Below are positions 1-9,482 of a DNA stretch of 58,850 nt, piece by piece; within the stretch, counting starts at the first letter, position 1, and each line of letters starts with the position of its first letter. Source of the DNA: WGAL01 sp964570865 (GTDB lineage: Bacteria > Bacteroidota > Ignavibacteria > Ignavibacteriales > Melioribacteraceae); NCBI GenBank assembly GCA_964570865.1, contig CAZMZM010000008.1, forward strand, positions 1 to 58,850, read 5' to 3'. Made by a program: the position numbers and the translations under genes. The notes under the pieces are model-generated. The model was given only the letters and a program-made list of their open reading frames with translations, did not search any database and was not told the origin of the DNA.

Positions 1-1422
1 ACCTTTTACTTTACTATAATCAACAACTTCATCTTCAATGCCTGTAATAAGCGCATTATCGGCAATCTTCTTAATTGAATTTCCGGAGATAAAATTATAA
101 TCCAAAGCAAAATAAACAGGAGGATCATCATCATTCCAACCTTGAACGGCTGTGTTCGGGAAGTATTCTTCATTATCCCAATTTTCATCTCCAACTACAT
201 AAACCCAAGGCATAATATCCGTACCTGCATTAATTGCCATTCTGGGAACGGAAATTTCAACACTATTATCATCATCGTTCACAGCAAAGGTAGCGTAAGC
301 GTCAGGAACTTCTAAAAAGTTCTCGTAAGCGCCTGCCCAATCAGCAGCGTAATAATAGATAGGAATTTGGTTGTTTGTGCTGTCAGGGTTTAATGCCGTG
401 CTTAAATCAACCATATAATCTACCGCCAAAGGCCAAAATCCTTCGTAACCTAACCCTGTAGTGTCTCCCCAGTTAACATTAAAGAATAACTGGAAAGCCG
501 GAGCATTTGCATAATTAGTGTACATTCCGCTGAAAGTACCGGCCGGGTTAATATCAATTCTAATGTAAAAATTATTTGAATCGCTTGTTGTATAAATATC
601 CTTTAAGTCAAATTCGGGGCCTGTCGGCATATCGCCAATTTCTTCCGCTATTTCACCGGTATCTGCGGCAGGTATATTTGCCCAATCGAGCATATCGCCG
701 TCAATTGAAATTTGATTATCAATTTGGTCGCCTTGTGCCTGAACAACAGCCATATCCTCGCCTTCCCAAAAATCATATCTTAACATATATGCGCCGCCCT
801 CCGTAGGAAGTTGGTCTGCACCGTCTGCCCACTGAAAATTGCCAACCGAATAAACCCAAGGTCTGAATTCAGGTCCGAAGTTGACCAAATTACGCGGGAT
901 GGCAAACTCCATTGCATTAGCATCGTCATTAACAGCCATTGGAATTGTTGCAATCAATTCAAACTCACCTTCAGCCCAAGTCGGAATACGTCCTCCGTTA
1001 TATTTGTAGAGTTCTGCATATTTAACCGTAGAATCCGGATTAAGAGTAGAGGCAAGATTAATATAGTAATTGTATGCGTTATTCCACCATCCCCAATCAA
1101 AACCTGTAGTGTCTCCAATTTCAGTATCCATATAAAATTCAAAAACGGGAGGATTGTCAAAATTATAAAAATTATCAAAACTGGCATCATCCGCAATGTC
1201 AATTCGAACATAAACATTTGCGGAATCGTGTGTAATGTAAAGATGCTTCAAGTCAAAATCATGATAATCCGCACTTGGAACATCTCCAATTGGTTCGGCG
1301 ACTTGGTCTCGATCCAACGGAGCAATATTTGCCCAGTCAAGCATATCGCCGTCAATTTCAATCTGTGCAAACGAGACAGAATAAATTGCCAAAACTGCTA
1401 TAATTGTAAATAGCTTTTTCAT
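1..1422 (-). CDS. Secreted protein with two tandem carbohydrate-binding-like domains (C-terminus outside window)
   Basis: Partial gene: it starts with ATG at 1422 and is still open at base 1, giving 474 codons. Residues 1-19 form a signal peptide ending in SVSFA-Q. The rest is two copies of a domain of about 218 residues. Both begin with IDGDMLDWANI (near residues 22 and 239) and both share the later elements GDTTG, LNPDST and PWVY. The I-D-G-x2-x-D-W opening is typical of CBM9-like/SusE-type beta-sandwich domains. The visible end (GIEDEVVDY) resembles the linker that precedes a T9SS tail, so the missing part is probably a sorting domain; that is inference. It lies 15 bases after the DUF4832-type gene and is probably the last known member of the leftward sugar operon. 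A role in binding sugar at the surface is inferred. Confidence 0.8.
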   Translation of the reverse strand, partial: MKKLFTIIAVLAIYSVSFAQIEIDGDMLDWANIAPLDRDQVAEPIGDVPSADYHDFDLKHLYITHDSANVYVRIDIADDASFDNFYNFDNPPVFEFYMDTEIGDTTGFDWGWWNNAYNYYINLASTLNPDSTVKYAELYKYNGGRIPTWAEGEFELIATIPMAVNDDANAMEFAIPRNLVNFGPEFRPWVYSVGNFQWADGADQLPTEGGAYMLRYDFWEGEDMAVVQAQGDQIDNQISIDGDMLDWANIPAADTGEIAEEIGDMPTGPEFDLKDIYTTSDSNNFYIRIDINPAGTFSGMYTNYANAPAFQLFFNVNWGDTTGLGYEGFWPLAVDYMVDLSTALNPDSTNNQIPIYYYAADWAGAYENFLEVPDAYATFAVNDDDNSVEISVPRMAINAGTDIMPWVYVVGDENWDNEEYFPNTAVQGWNDDDPPVYFALDYNFISGNSIKKIADNALITGIEDEVVDYSKVKG

Positions 1423-1437
1423 TTGTTAACTCCTATT

Positions 1438-3666
1438 TTATTTGAGGTAAATTAATTTTTCCGAATAAATATTATTATTAGTTTGAACTACTAAAAAATA
1501 TACTCCGCTGTTAACCGTTGAATTCCAATCGTTTTTACCGTGCCAGTGCAATACACCCTCTTCAACGTTACCCGGCGGAAAGGTTTTTACTAATCTTCCA
1601 AGTGTGTCATAAATTTTTATCGAACTCTTTTGTCCTGCAATATTGGAAATTTTAATATTCACAATTCCGTTAAACGGATTCGGATAAGCAAATATTTTTA
1701 CTCCACCGCATCTCGGTTTATGCGAAGCTATATTCTCAACGTCCGTAATGATAATATGATAATTATATGAATGCTCCTGATAGCTGTCCGGAGCGTAATC
1801 ATCGTTAACAGAATCGTTGTTGTCATTAACGTTAAAAACCAAACCTATAGTTTCTCCTCCGGAAATCCCCAATTGAGTAAAGGGTAAGGCAATCTCAGTT
1901 CGAGTTGAGTTTTCACCGTTTGCCGAAACAACACTTCCGAGATACGTCCAGCCCCATTCGCCGTTTGAACCGGAGTAACTATAAATAGACGAATTTTCAA
2001 TCATAAAATCAAACCCGCCGTAACTATCGCCGGAATGAAAACCGGTTGCCGGATTATTATCCGTATCAAAAAAAACATGATAAAAATATGAAGCTCCGAA
2101 AGCGCCCGCCAATGAATAGCTGATATACAATTCGTCCTGTGAATTGGTTACCCAAATATCTTTAATATCAACGTGGTCGTTCAAAGCATCTCCGGTTTCT
2201 TCATTGTCCGGAGGAGTATCAAGCTGTGGGATAGAAGCCCAATCTTCAAAACTGCCGTCAATAATAATTTCGCCAGTTGGCGGAGGCGGAGCAACACCTC
2301 CGTCAAACTGAACGAAATAGTTTTCACCGGTGTAATCGTCACCGGTAGCGCTTTGCGATATTTCTACCGTTTGTAGTAAACTATTGTAGCCTGTCGAGTC
2401 TTCCCAAACATTTTCATTGGCAAAACGAACAGCGTAATCTTTTCTATCGTGCAATGACGAAGCCGTATCGGGCAAGAAAAGAAAAGCTTCATAACTTCCT
2501 TCAGGCATTGTATCCGGAATACCTCCTGTTATTTCAACAAAAGACGTATCTCCCGAATACCAGAACCGCGGGTCAACATCCGTAACCAATTTATATTTAG
2601 CTCTTGTTACACTGTTTCGCAAAATTACTTCACACCCTCTTGGTTTATACGGATTGGCAAAACCGAGATTCACAACTTGAAAATTAAGAGTAAATATTCC
2701 GTTGGGTTTTATCAAGCTGCTTATTTCCGCTTGGTTTAATTGGAATCTATAACCGAGTCGCCGTTTTATTTCAGGCATACATCCGCCGTCAATCCAAATT
2801 TGAAGTACATCCGTGTTGTAATCTCTGTTTAAAACAGACCAATGCATTCTCGCTAAATCGGTTAATGCATTATCACATTGACAATATTCACTTACGGAAC
2901 AAGTTTCACCGCTTTGCGGAACAAATCTGTTATCAGCGTTTAAGTAATTTTTATCCCCTTCAACATCACCATAAAGATAAGTACCCATATCTGTTGCATC
3001 AGCTAAAAAACAATCGTTATGCGCTCCGGTTCGTGCCCGGTTACTACCGCTGAAAGCCGAATCTGGAGAAAGAGGTTCGCTATTATTATAGATTAGCCTT
3101 TTATAGTTCGGTGTTCTTATTACGACATCAACCGATTTTGGTAAAGCGTCAAGCAATGCAAATAAAACCGTTCGTCTGTCGTTAGTATTATTTAATCCGT
3201 GCGATGAATAATACCACTCGCCCCAAGCGCCGATAAACCCAGCGTCAACAAAGGCAATAACATCTTCATTAGCCTCAAACACCGGCTGCAGTTGGCTGAT
3301 ATGCAACAGCATCGTATCCAAAGCCGCATCTTCACCGTTTTGATTATCCGTGTATGAAAATCTCATTGCCACCTTAACTCCTCCGGCTCTGGCAGTTGCC
3401 AAATCTTGTGAAACTAAGTCCAAAAAACTTTGGGACAATAGTGTAGTCCGGTATGATTCAAGAGAATAAAGTCTGTGTATTACACTAATGTTCTGTGCCT
3501 TAACGCTATTAACAAATGCCGATGTAATTGGAGAATATGCATCGGCATAAAAACCTCTTTCCGGATTAAAGAAAATCTCATCGGTAGGGTTAAACGTAAT
3601 TGTAGTAAGTCCTTGGGCATATATAAGATTAACTAAAAATAGTAGTATCGTAAATATAGATTTCAT
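1438..3666 (-). CDS. Secreted DUF4832/DUF4874-type glycosidase-like protein with CBM9-like domain and T9SS tail
   Basis: 742 residues. The signal peptide ends near IYAQG. The N-terminal half carries the hallmark NPERGFY (about residues 34-40) and FIGAWGEWYYSSHG, as in DUF4874/DUF4832 proteins, which have a TIM-barrel-like fold and are often linked to polysaccharide breakdown. Their activity is not generally established. A second domain opens with IIIDGSFEDWASI (about residue 475) and looks like a CBM9-type sugar-binding module, similar to the duplicated domain of the downstream protein. The C-terminus is a T9SS type A tail (AYPNPFNG ... SEKLIYLK). It begins 9 bases after the beta-helix gene, so it is probably co-transcribed with the tagatose-pathway genes. 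Probable role: cell-surface or secreted glycan hydrolysis. Confidence 0.82.
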   Translation of the reverse strand: MKSIFTILLFLVNLIYAQGLTTITFNPTDEIFFNPERGFYADAYSPITSAFVNSVKAQNISVIHRLYSLESYRTTLLSQSFLDLVSQDLATARAGGVKVAMRFSYTDNQNGEDAALDTMLLHISQLQPVFEANEDVIAFVDAGFIGAWGEWYYSSHGLNNTNDRRTVLFALLDALPKSVDVVIRTPNYKRLIYNNSEPLSPDSAFSGSNRARTGAHNDCFLADATDMGTYLYGDVEGDKNYLNADNRFVPQSGETCSVSEYCQCDNALTDLARMHWSVLNRDYNTDVLQIWIDGGCMPEIKRRLGYRFQLNQAEISSLIKPNGIFTLNFQVVNLGFANPYKPRGCEVILRNSVTRAKYKLVTDVDPRFWYSGDTSFVEITGGIPDTMPEGSYEAFLFLPDTASSLHDRKDYAVRFANENVWEDSTGYNSLLQTVEISQSATGDDYTGENYFVQFDGGVAPPPPTGEIIIDGSFEDWASIPQLDTPPDNEETGDALNDHVDIKDIWVTNSQDELYISYSLAGAFGASYFYHVFFDTDNNPATGFHSGDSYGGFDFMIENSSIYSYSGSNGEWGWTYLGSVVSANGENSTRTEIALPFTQLGISGGETIGLVFNVNDNNDSVNDDYAPDSYQEHSYNYHIIITDVENIASHKPRCGGVKIFAYPNPFNGIVNIKISNIAGQKSSIKIYDTLGRLVKTFPPGNVEEGVLHWHGKNDWNSTVNSGVYFLVVQTNNNIYSEKLIYLK

Positions 3667-3675
3667 TAGTATCCT

Positions 3676-5478
3676 TTATTTGATTATTAAAAGTTTCTTT
3701 GTTAATAAAATATTATCATTCACCAGTAACGTATAAAAGTATGTTCCGGCTGAAAGATTTACCGGAGTAAAATTAATTTTATATTTACCTGAAGTTTGAA
3801 CTTTATTAACAAGCTCAGCCACTTTTCTACCGAGAATATCATAAAGCGAAATATTAACATTTGTCTGATTCTTCCCATTGCCGAAATCAATCGAATAAAT
3901 AATTGTTATTGAATCGTTTGCACCATTTGCTTTTATTGAAACAGGATTCGGGTAAGCGTTAAATAATTTATACTCTGTCGGAGTTTCGAGATATGTCTCA
4001 CTCACTCCGTCCGGATTAAAATACTCAACAGCCCCGATGTCGATAATTCCGTATTCTATTCGATTTGCCCCGACATAATCCAATACTCCTACAATACTCG
4101 GGGATAAATTTTCACCCGAATTTACGGCAGCGGAATTCCCGGATATTTTGGGAATTTCGTTTTCGATATTCAATTGCGGGTTATCAAAAATTGAATTAGC
4201 ATCGTTACCGCTTCCTGAACGGTATTCCGAAAAATCAAAGTAAGAAATCCCTTCCCATCTCCATATTTTGGTTCCTTCGGTAAAATAAAGGTTATTATTT
4301 ATTTCAAAATTAGTTCCGGTAGTGTTTGAGTAAGAAATGAACGGTTTATTTGTATTAGCATAAAATATATTATTCATAACCGTATTGCTGTCGCAGTAAT
4401 ACTGAATTTCAAGCTCGGCGCCCCAATCCACATCGTTGCTTCTGTTCTTATAAAAAGTGTTGTTTACAATTTTACAATTTATTGTCTTACCTCTTTGAGC
4501 ATCGTAGCCGCCGATTGCCATCCCTATTGCGTCACTATTATGAATAAAGTTGTTTCGTACAATAATATCACGCGTTACTTTTCCGCTGTGCTCACTCGCA
4601 AGTTCAAAACCGATGTTGCAATTGTGTGAAAGATTTCGCTCAAAAATAATATCTCTGCCGCCGTCAACATAAAAACCGTCGGCATTTGCATCACCTCCGT
4701 AAGCGGGATTTATTCTGCTGTCTATATTATAAGCAATGTTATCAATTACCAAACCGTTACGCACCATGTCAAAACTTTCATCACTGCAAGTTCCTTCGTA
4801 GCCGATAAAATCAAAAGCTATATTATCGTTATCATGCACAATATTATTTTTCACAACAAAATTTTCCACGTTACCGTTAAGCACAAGCGATTCGCTCCAA
4901 GCTAAGATGCAATCATGCACTTCGTTATTCTCAACTAATAAATCGTTAATAGAATTTAAAGAACTTGTTCCGTAAACTGCAATACCGTGCGCACCTGCAT
5001 CGGAATTGTGATGTTCTATATTATGAACCTCATTCCCGATTATTTCTATATGCTCGCATGCACCTCGTACCCAAATACCGGCAGGGAATTTGTTGCCGTC
5101 GGAAGTAATTAAATTTCGAATCTCAAAACCTTGAACTCGTATATAACTTTTGTTTATTATTTTTACTATTCCGACTATCCAATCCGAGCCTAAATTCACA
5201 TCCGCTGCATCAATTATCGGCTTTTCATTTGGATACGCCATCAAAGTGATAAAACCTTCCGATTCATTACCGCTACGAATGAACTTTACAAACTCATGAT
5301 AAGGAAGCGATTTTTCACGTACCAAAATAGTATCGCCGGCAACCGCAACATTAACAGCAGCTTGAATCGTTTGAAAATCGCCGCCGGTTTCCGCTACAAT
5401 ATAAGTCGAAGCCGAAATAGCGGTGGAGCTAAAAAGAGCAACCATAATTACAAACAATATTTTATTTAACATTTTCAT
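3676..5478 (-). CDS. Secreted right-handed parallel beta-helix protein with T9SS tail
   Basis: 600 residues. The N-terminal signal peptide ends near AISAS. The mature protein opens with YIVAETGGDFQTIQAAV, the standard entry to pectin-lyase-like parallel beta-helices (coil 1: TIQAAVNVAVAGDTILV). Many N-N-x-[IVF] turns follow (VENNEVHD, VKNNIVHDN, VRNNFIHNS, VNNTFYKN), as in right-handed parallel beta-helix repeats. The C-terminus is a T9SS sorting domain (NAYPNPVS ... TKKLLIIK). The gene starts 3 bases after the aldolase gene stops, so it belongs to the same operon. The fold is clear. The activity (lyase, glycosidase or epimerase) cannot be told from sequence alone; the context favours an amino-sugar or galactose-containing glycan. 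Confidence 0.85.
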   Translation of the reverse strand: MKMLNKILFVIMVALFSSTAISASTYIVAETGGDFQTIQAAVNVAVAGDTILVREKSLPYHEFVKFIRSGNESEGFITLMAYPNEKPIIDAADVNLGSDWIVGIVKIINKSYIRVQGFEIRNLITSDGNKFPAGIWVRGACEHIEIIGNEVHNIEHHNSDAGAHGIAVYGTSSLNSINDLLVENNEVHDCILAWSESLVLNGNVENFVVKNNIVHDNDNIAFDFIGYEGTCSDESFDMVRNGLVIDNIAYNIDSRINPAYGGDANADGFYVDGGRDIIFERNLSHNCNIGFELASEHSGKVTRDIIVRNNFIHNSDAIGMAIGGYDAQRGKTINCKIVNNTFYKNRSNDVDWGAELEIQYYCDSNTVMNNIFYANTNKPFISYSNTTGTNFEINNNLYFTEGTKIWRWEGISYFDFSEYRSGSGNDANSIFDNPQLNIENEIPKISGNSAAVNSGENLSPSIVGVLDYVGANRIEYGIIDIGAVEYFNPDGVSETYLETPTEYKLFNAYPNPVSIKANGANDSITIIYSIDFGNGKNQTNVNISLYDILGRKVAELVNKVQTSGKYKINFTPVNLSAGTYFYTLLVNDNILLTKKLLIIK

Positions 5479-5481
5479 CTC

Positions 5482-6333
5482 TCACACATTATTATTATCA
5501 ATCATTTTGCTTAGCTCAAATTTATGCAGAGCAATTTCTTTCACTTTTTCGATTGCATACGGGAATATTTTGCGAATATCTATCTCTTCGGAATTTATTA
5601 ATCTTTCTTTTAATTCCTTCATAAATGCGTCTTTAAATTCCGTTGCGACGTTGATTTTATTAATCCCGAAACGAATAGCACCGATTAAGTCCTTATCCGG
5701 CAACCCTGACGAACCGTGTAACACAAGCGCTGTTACGGGAAGCGCCGACCTTATTTTTCTTAATCTGTCAAAATCAAGTTTAGGCGTTTTTTTGTAAAAA
5801 CCGTGTGCTGTCCCTATAGCAATTGCCAAAGCGTTTACGCCGGTTGCATTAACAAATTGCACCGCATCATCCGGTCTTGTAAATCCACCGCCATTTTGTT
5901 CTTGTCCGAGTTTTGCTACATAACCAAGCTCCGCTTCTACGGAAATATTTTTATTTGCAGCCAATCGAACCGCTTTCTTTGTTATATTAATGTTTTCTTG
6001 AAATTCTAACTCGCTCCCGTCTATCATTACCGAATCAAATCCCGCATCAACGGCTTCGGAGATTAAGTCCAATGATTTACCATGATCAAGATGAAGCCAT
6101 CCTCTAACTCCAAATTCGGAAAGCATCTCACTAACCATTGCCCTAATAATTTTACAGTTGCCGATATATTCTACCGTACCGGGCGAAACCTGTAAAATCA
6201 CCGAGGATTTGGTTTCCGAAGCAGCCGACAACAATCCTTGCAAAGTTTCCAGATTATAGAAATTCATTGCAAATACAGTTTTGCCGTTTTTTAATAGTTC
6301 AATATATTTTTCATTCAATAAAATTTTTGACAT
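5482..6333 (-). CDS. kbaY: Class II ketose-bisphosphate aldolase, KbaY/GatY type
   Basis: 283 residues, full family length. Class II (zinc) aldolases cleave tagatose or fructose 1,6-bisphosphate to dihydroxyacetone phosphate and glyceraldehyde 3-phosphate. Expected zinc ligands are visible: H84 in HLDHG (with catalytic D83), the glutamate in EAELG (about 133-135), H177 in IGTAHGFY and H206 in LHGSSG. The phosphate-binding NKINVATEF follows. The tagatose reading rests on context: a KbaZ-type partner, a PfkB kinase and an AgaS-type isomerase sit in the same operon. Its start overlaps the kinase stop by one base, which suggests translational coupling. Fructose-bisphosphate aldolase is the alternative. 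Confidence 0.88.
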   Translation of the reverse strand: MSKILLNEKYIELLKNGKTVFAMNFYNLETLQGLLSAASETKSSVILQVSPGTVEYIGNCKIIRAMVSEMLSEFGVRGWLHLDHGKSLDLISEAVDAGFDSVMIDGSELEFQENINITKKAVRLAANKNISVEAELGYVAKLGQEQNGGGFTRPDDAVQFVNATGVNALAIAIGTAHGFYKKTPKLDFDRLRKIRSALPVTALVLHGSSGLPDKDLIGAIRFGINKINVATEFKDAFMKELKERLINSEEIDIRKIFPYAIEKVKEIALHKFELSKMIDNNNV

Positions 6334-7280
6334 TAGATTTCTTCTATTCCAAATTTGTTTTTCGCAATATTTACCACTGTTTCAAAATTTTTAAATGCCG
6401 TTGTTCCTCCGGCTGCGGTTGTGTTTACGGCTCCGGTAATATTTCCAAATCGTTGGCAACTTTCCAGTGATTCTCCGTTTACATATTTAAAGATAAATCC
6501 CGCATCGAAACTATCTCCGGCTCCAATTGCGTCAACCACGTTTTTGTTTAGGAAAGCCGGAATAGAAGATTTGTAATTTTTATGATAAACTACCGATCCT
6601 TTATTCCCGCGTTTAACAACAATAATATTTGCAAATTCCCAAATTTTATTAACAGCGGTTTCAAAATTTACTTCATTAGTTAAATGAATAATTTCCTCTT
6701 CATTAGGCAAAAAAACATCAACATACGGCAAAAGTTTATCAAGCTGCAAATCCCATTTTTCGGCAGGGTCCCACTGAGGATCCAACGAAGTAGTTAAGCC
6801 TAGTTTTTTAGCACGCTTAAATAAATCGTTGATATTCCTTTTCAATTTCGGCTGCAAAAATATTGATGAAACGTGCATATGCTTTGCCGTTGCTAATTGT
6901 TCGTCTGTAATCTCGCCGACAGTTAAATTTTCCATTGCACCGGCATGAGTAACCATTGCGCGGTCTTCATCAAAATTAAGAATTATTGTTGCTCCGGTTT
7001 TCGCAGATTCATCAATGCCAATAAAATCAGTGCTTACACCCTTTTCTTTCAAAGAATTAACAACCAAATCGCCAAAGGAATCTTTTCCGATTTTTCCTAA
7101 GAAAGCTGTTTTAGCCCCAAGTGATGATAAGTTGCCGGCAAAAATTGCAGCCGAACTTCCAAGCGTAAGAGTCATTTCTCCGGCAAGTTTTTCTTTCCCT
7201 ATTTCGGGAAACGATTCAATTTTATTCAATATTAAATCAACGTTCAATTCGCCTACAACCAAAGTATCAAACTTATTCAT
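6333..7280 (-). CDS. PfkB-family sugar kinase, probable tagatose-6-phosphate kinase
   Basis: 315 residues with both PfkB signatures: the N-terminal GELNVDLIL and the C-terminal GAGDSFDAGF with catalytic base D256. The family phosphorylates sugars and sugar phosphates with ATP. Placed between the two aldolase subunits and downstream of an AgaS-type isomerase, the most economical role is tagatose 6-phosphate to tagatose 1,6-bisphosphate. Substrate cannot be fixed from the motifs; ribokinase-, fructokinase- and KDG-kinase-like activities share them. Start and stop codons overlap the neighbours by one base on each side. Confidence 0.85.
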   Translation of the reverse strand: MNKFDTLVVGELNVDLILNKIESFPEIGKEKLAGEMTLTLGSSAAIFAGNLSSLGAKTAFLGKIGKDSFGDLVVNSLKEKGVSTDFIGIDESAKTGATIILNFDEDRAMVTHAGAMENLTVGEITDEQLATAKHMHVSSIFLQPKLKRNINDLFKRAKKLGLTTSLDPQWDPAEKWDLQLDKLLPYVDVFLPNEEEIIHLTNEVNFETAVNKIWEFANIIVVKRGNKGSVVYHKNYKSSIPAFLNKNVVDAIGAGDSFDAGFIFKYVNGESLESCQRFGNITGAVNTTAAGGTTAFKNFETVVNIAKNKFGIEEI

Positions 7281-8197
7281 TATACGGTCTCCTTTTTAGC
7301 ATCTTCTATTTCCGGAGTTTCTTCGTCTTCCTCAATTGCAAGAAGATACGCCGCTCCAATCGCAAAAAATATTCCTACAGAAATTACCGGATGCGGGAGC
7401 ACCTGATAAATAATAAGCGAAATAATAACCGTAATTATTGGAGCGACCGCATTTACCATCGGACTAACAATTATAGCCTTACCATACCGAAAAGCAAATA
7501 CAAGCGTTAAAGCTCCAATTGCATTTAGAAGTTGAATACCGGCAGTAAGCACAGGTCCATCCCACCCCCAATTAATAGGCAAAGAAAAATCGGTCATCAA
7601 AACCGCAACCGGAATTAAAAGTATTCCGGTTAAAGTCATATAGAAGAAAATGCTTTCCCCTTTCATTTTTTCATTTGCCAATTTCATTACAAATGCTTGT
7701 CCGCCCCAAGCAAGGAAAACCAATAATGATAGTATTATCCATAGATAACCGCTTGCATTTTGATCTGTCCCCGGTTGATACGAAAGTAATGGGATTGCAA
7801 TTAAAGCCAGTATAATTCCAACCCACCCCCGTTTGGTTGCTTTTTCTTTCAAAAAAATCAATGAAAGAAAAATAGTAATTACAGGCGAAAGTGAAATAAA
7901 CGGAAACACCAAATAAGCAGGGCCTGTTCGCAAAGCTTGAAATAAAATAACCTGTCCGGCAGCTCCCGTAAAACCGATTGTTAATCCAAGAAAAATCGAT
8001 TGTTTATCAAACTCGATTTTGAAATTTATCTTTTTTAAAACTACATACGCAGGTATTAACATTGTTAAAGCCCAAACCGAATAACCGAGTGTTGCAGGGA
8101 AACCCGCTTTCTCGGGTATTTCAATCAGTGCTCCCCACAATCCCCAAAAAAGTGTTGTGGTTAAGGCATAAAGCAACCAAGATTTACTTTTCATCAA
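7280..8197 (-). CDS. EamA/DMT-family membrane transporter
   Basis: 305 residues, about ten hydrophobic segments in two similar halves, as in EamA-type drug/metabolite transporters. The N-terminus contains TTTLFWGLWGALIE and the second half starts near GYLWIILSLLVFLAWGGQAF. The C-terminus is short, acidic and cytoplasmic (EEDEETPEIED). It overlaps the upstream KbaZ-type gene by 14 bases and the kinase by one base, so it is an integral operon member and probably moves the sugar or a pathway intermediate. Direction and substrate are unknown. The operon therefore has two candidate transporters, this one and the SSS protein at 15645-17120. Confidence 0.82.
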   Translation of the reverse strand: MMKSKSWLLYALTTTLFWGLWGALIEIPEKAGFPATLGYSVWALTMLIPAYVVLKKINFKIEFDKQSIFLGLTIGFTGAAGQVILFQALRTGPAYLVFPFISLSPVITIFLSLIFLKEKATKRGWVGIILALIAIPLLSYQPGTDQNASGYLWIILSLLVFLAWGGQAFVMKLANEKMKGESIFFYMTLTGILLIPVAVLMTDFSLPINWGWDGPVLTAGIQLLNAIGALTLVFAFRYGKAIIVSPMVNAVAPIITVIISLIIYQVLPHPVISVGIFFAIGAAYLLAIEEDEETPEIEDAKKETV

Positions 8198-9482
8198 GCT
8201 CTCCTACTGCATAACTGTAAATTCTCAAAACTTCTTCTATTTTATTTTCGATTAGGTTAACCGGCTTTATCTCTAATTTCCCTTTACGATGTAAATCATA
8301 TTGCTTGGGAAGAAACTGGCTGATTAGTGTAACCGGAATAGTTACTTTTTGCAAATTATCAAATAACTTCCGCATTGCAAGTTCAATATGCATGTTTGTC
8401 CAGTAATATCTGATTCTATCGCTGTAGCTGAAAGAACGTGCTATTTTTAAGTACGTCGAATCCCCGTGATAATGCTTTTCCCAATATCTCGGATTACTTT
8501 TCATTTCCTTTTCAATCACATCCCGTATGCCTGATTTATTTTCTTTTGTTATCAGCTCATCCTCAATAAACGATAAAGCAAACAACGCCTCGCGCATTGC
8601 AAAAGTTAGCCGGGGACCGACTTTTAATATCGCAAAATTATCATCAATCATTTCTCTTAATTTTTCTGCCGTTTGATAATCGGTTGAATGTGCTTCGAAT
8701 GCAAGCGAATTGTAATTACTTAATTTTCTTATTAATGCTTCGGACTTCTTGCGATTGTAATCGAAAACTTGTGTATCGGAAAATTCTACTCCCGGTTGAA
8801 CTACAACAGCCGCAACTCTATCCCAAGCTTCTTGTAAACCTGCGGAATAAAATGCCTTTTTTGTAACTTCAATTGTTTCGGATAATTCTTCAGGCTCTGT
8901 AATTCTAATATCTTCTTCCGTTTCTTTGGCGCCGCCCGGTACAGGTACATCCGTTCCGATAACGTAAACAGGTTTTGTCCCGATTTCTTTAGCTGTTTCT
9001 TCGGCTGTTTGGCAAAGTATCGAAGAGCGTTCCGCAACAATTTCAGCCTCAAGCAATCCATTTTCTTTTACGGACTCGCCGTCAAGCCGCATACTGGCAT
9101 CAAGATGTATTTTAGTAAAACCGGCTTCAACATATTTTTTTATTTGTTCTTTAGCTTGTATCATTGCAGAATCTTTAGGTTCATTTTGCCAAACGTTTGG
9201 GCCCAAATGGTCTCCGCCGAGAATAATTTTATTAAACGGAAAATCTATTTCATCGGATAACTTTTGCACATAGTTTCTGAAATCTATAGGTTTCATTCCG
9301 GTATAACCGCCGTATTGATCCACTTGGTTGGAAGTTGCTTCAATCAACAAATCCGTATTATTCCTTTTGGCAAATTTTATTGAAGTCCTTAAAACAAAGG
9401 GGTTAGCCGAACATACGGAATATATTCCGCTTAAATTTCCGGCTCTGTTATTATGTACAATTTTTAGTATTTCGTCAGACAT
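8184..9482 (-). CDS. kbaZ: Tagatose-bisphosphate aldolase accessory subunit, KbaZ/GatZ type
   Basis: 432 residues, matching the family length of about 420-430. Recognisable segments are LLIEATSNQVDQYGGYTGM, LGGDHLGPNVWQ, KIHLDASMRLDG, IGTDVPVPGGA and VVVQPGVEFSD. In enterobacteria KbaZ/GatZ is needed for full activity and stability of the catalytic KbaY/GatY aldolase and was once annotated as tagatose-6-phosphate kinase. The presence of this subunit is the best evidence that the operon works through tagatose 1,6-bisphosphate. Its ATG overlaps the isomerase stop by one base. Confidence 0.9.
   Translation of the reverse strand: MSDEILKIVHNNRAGNLSGIYSVCSANPFVLRTSIKFAKRNNTDLLIEATSNQVDQYGGYTGMKPIDFRNYVQKLSDEIDFPFNKIILGGDHLGPNVWQNEPKDSAMIQAKEQIKKYVEAGFTKIHLDASMRLDGESVKENGLLEAEIVAERSSILCQTAEETAKEIGTKPVYVIGTDVPVPGGAKETEEDIRITEPEELSETIEVTKKAFYSAGLQEAWDRVAAVVVQPGVEFSDTQVFDYNRKKSEALIRKLSNYNSLAFEAHSTDYQTAEKLREMIDDNFAILKVGPRLTFAMREALFALSFIEDELITKENKSGIRDVIEKEMKSNPRYWEKHYHGDSTYLKIARSFSYSDRIRYYWTNMHIELAMRKLFDNLQKVTIPVTLISQFLPKQYDLHRKGKLEIKPVNLIENKIEEVLRIYSYAVGELDEK

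Noticed and set aside
811..1413. 200-residue rightward ORF
   Set aside because: It is the antisense shadow of the real leftward coding region at 1-1422, which has a signal peptide and duplicated domains.
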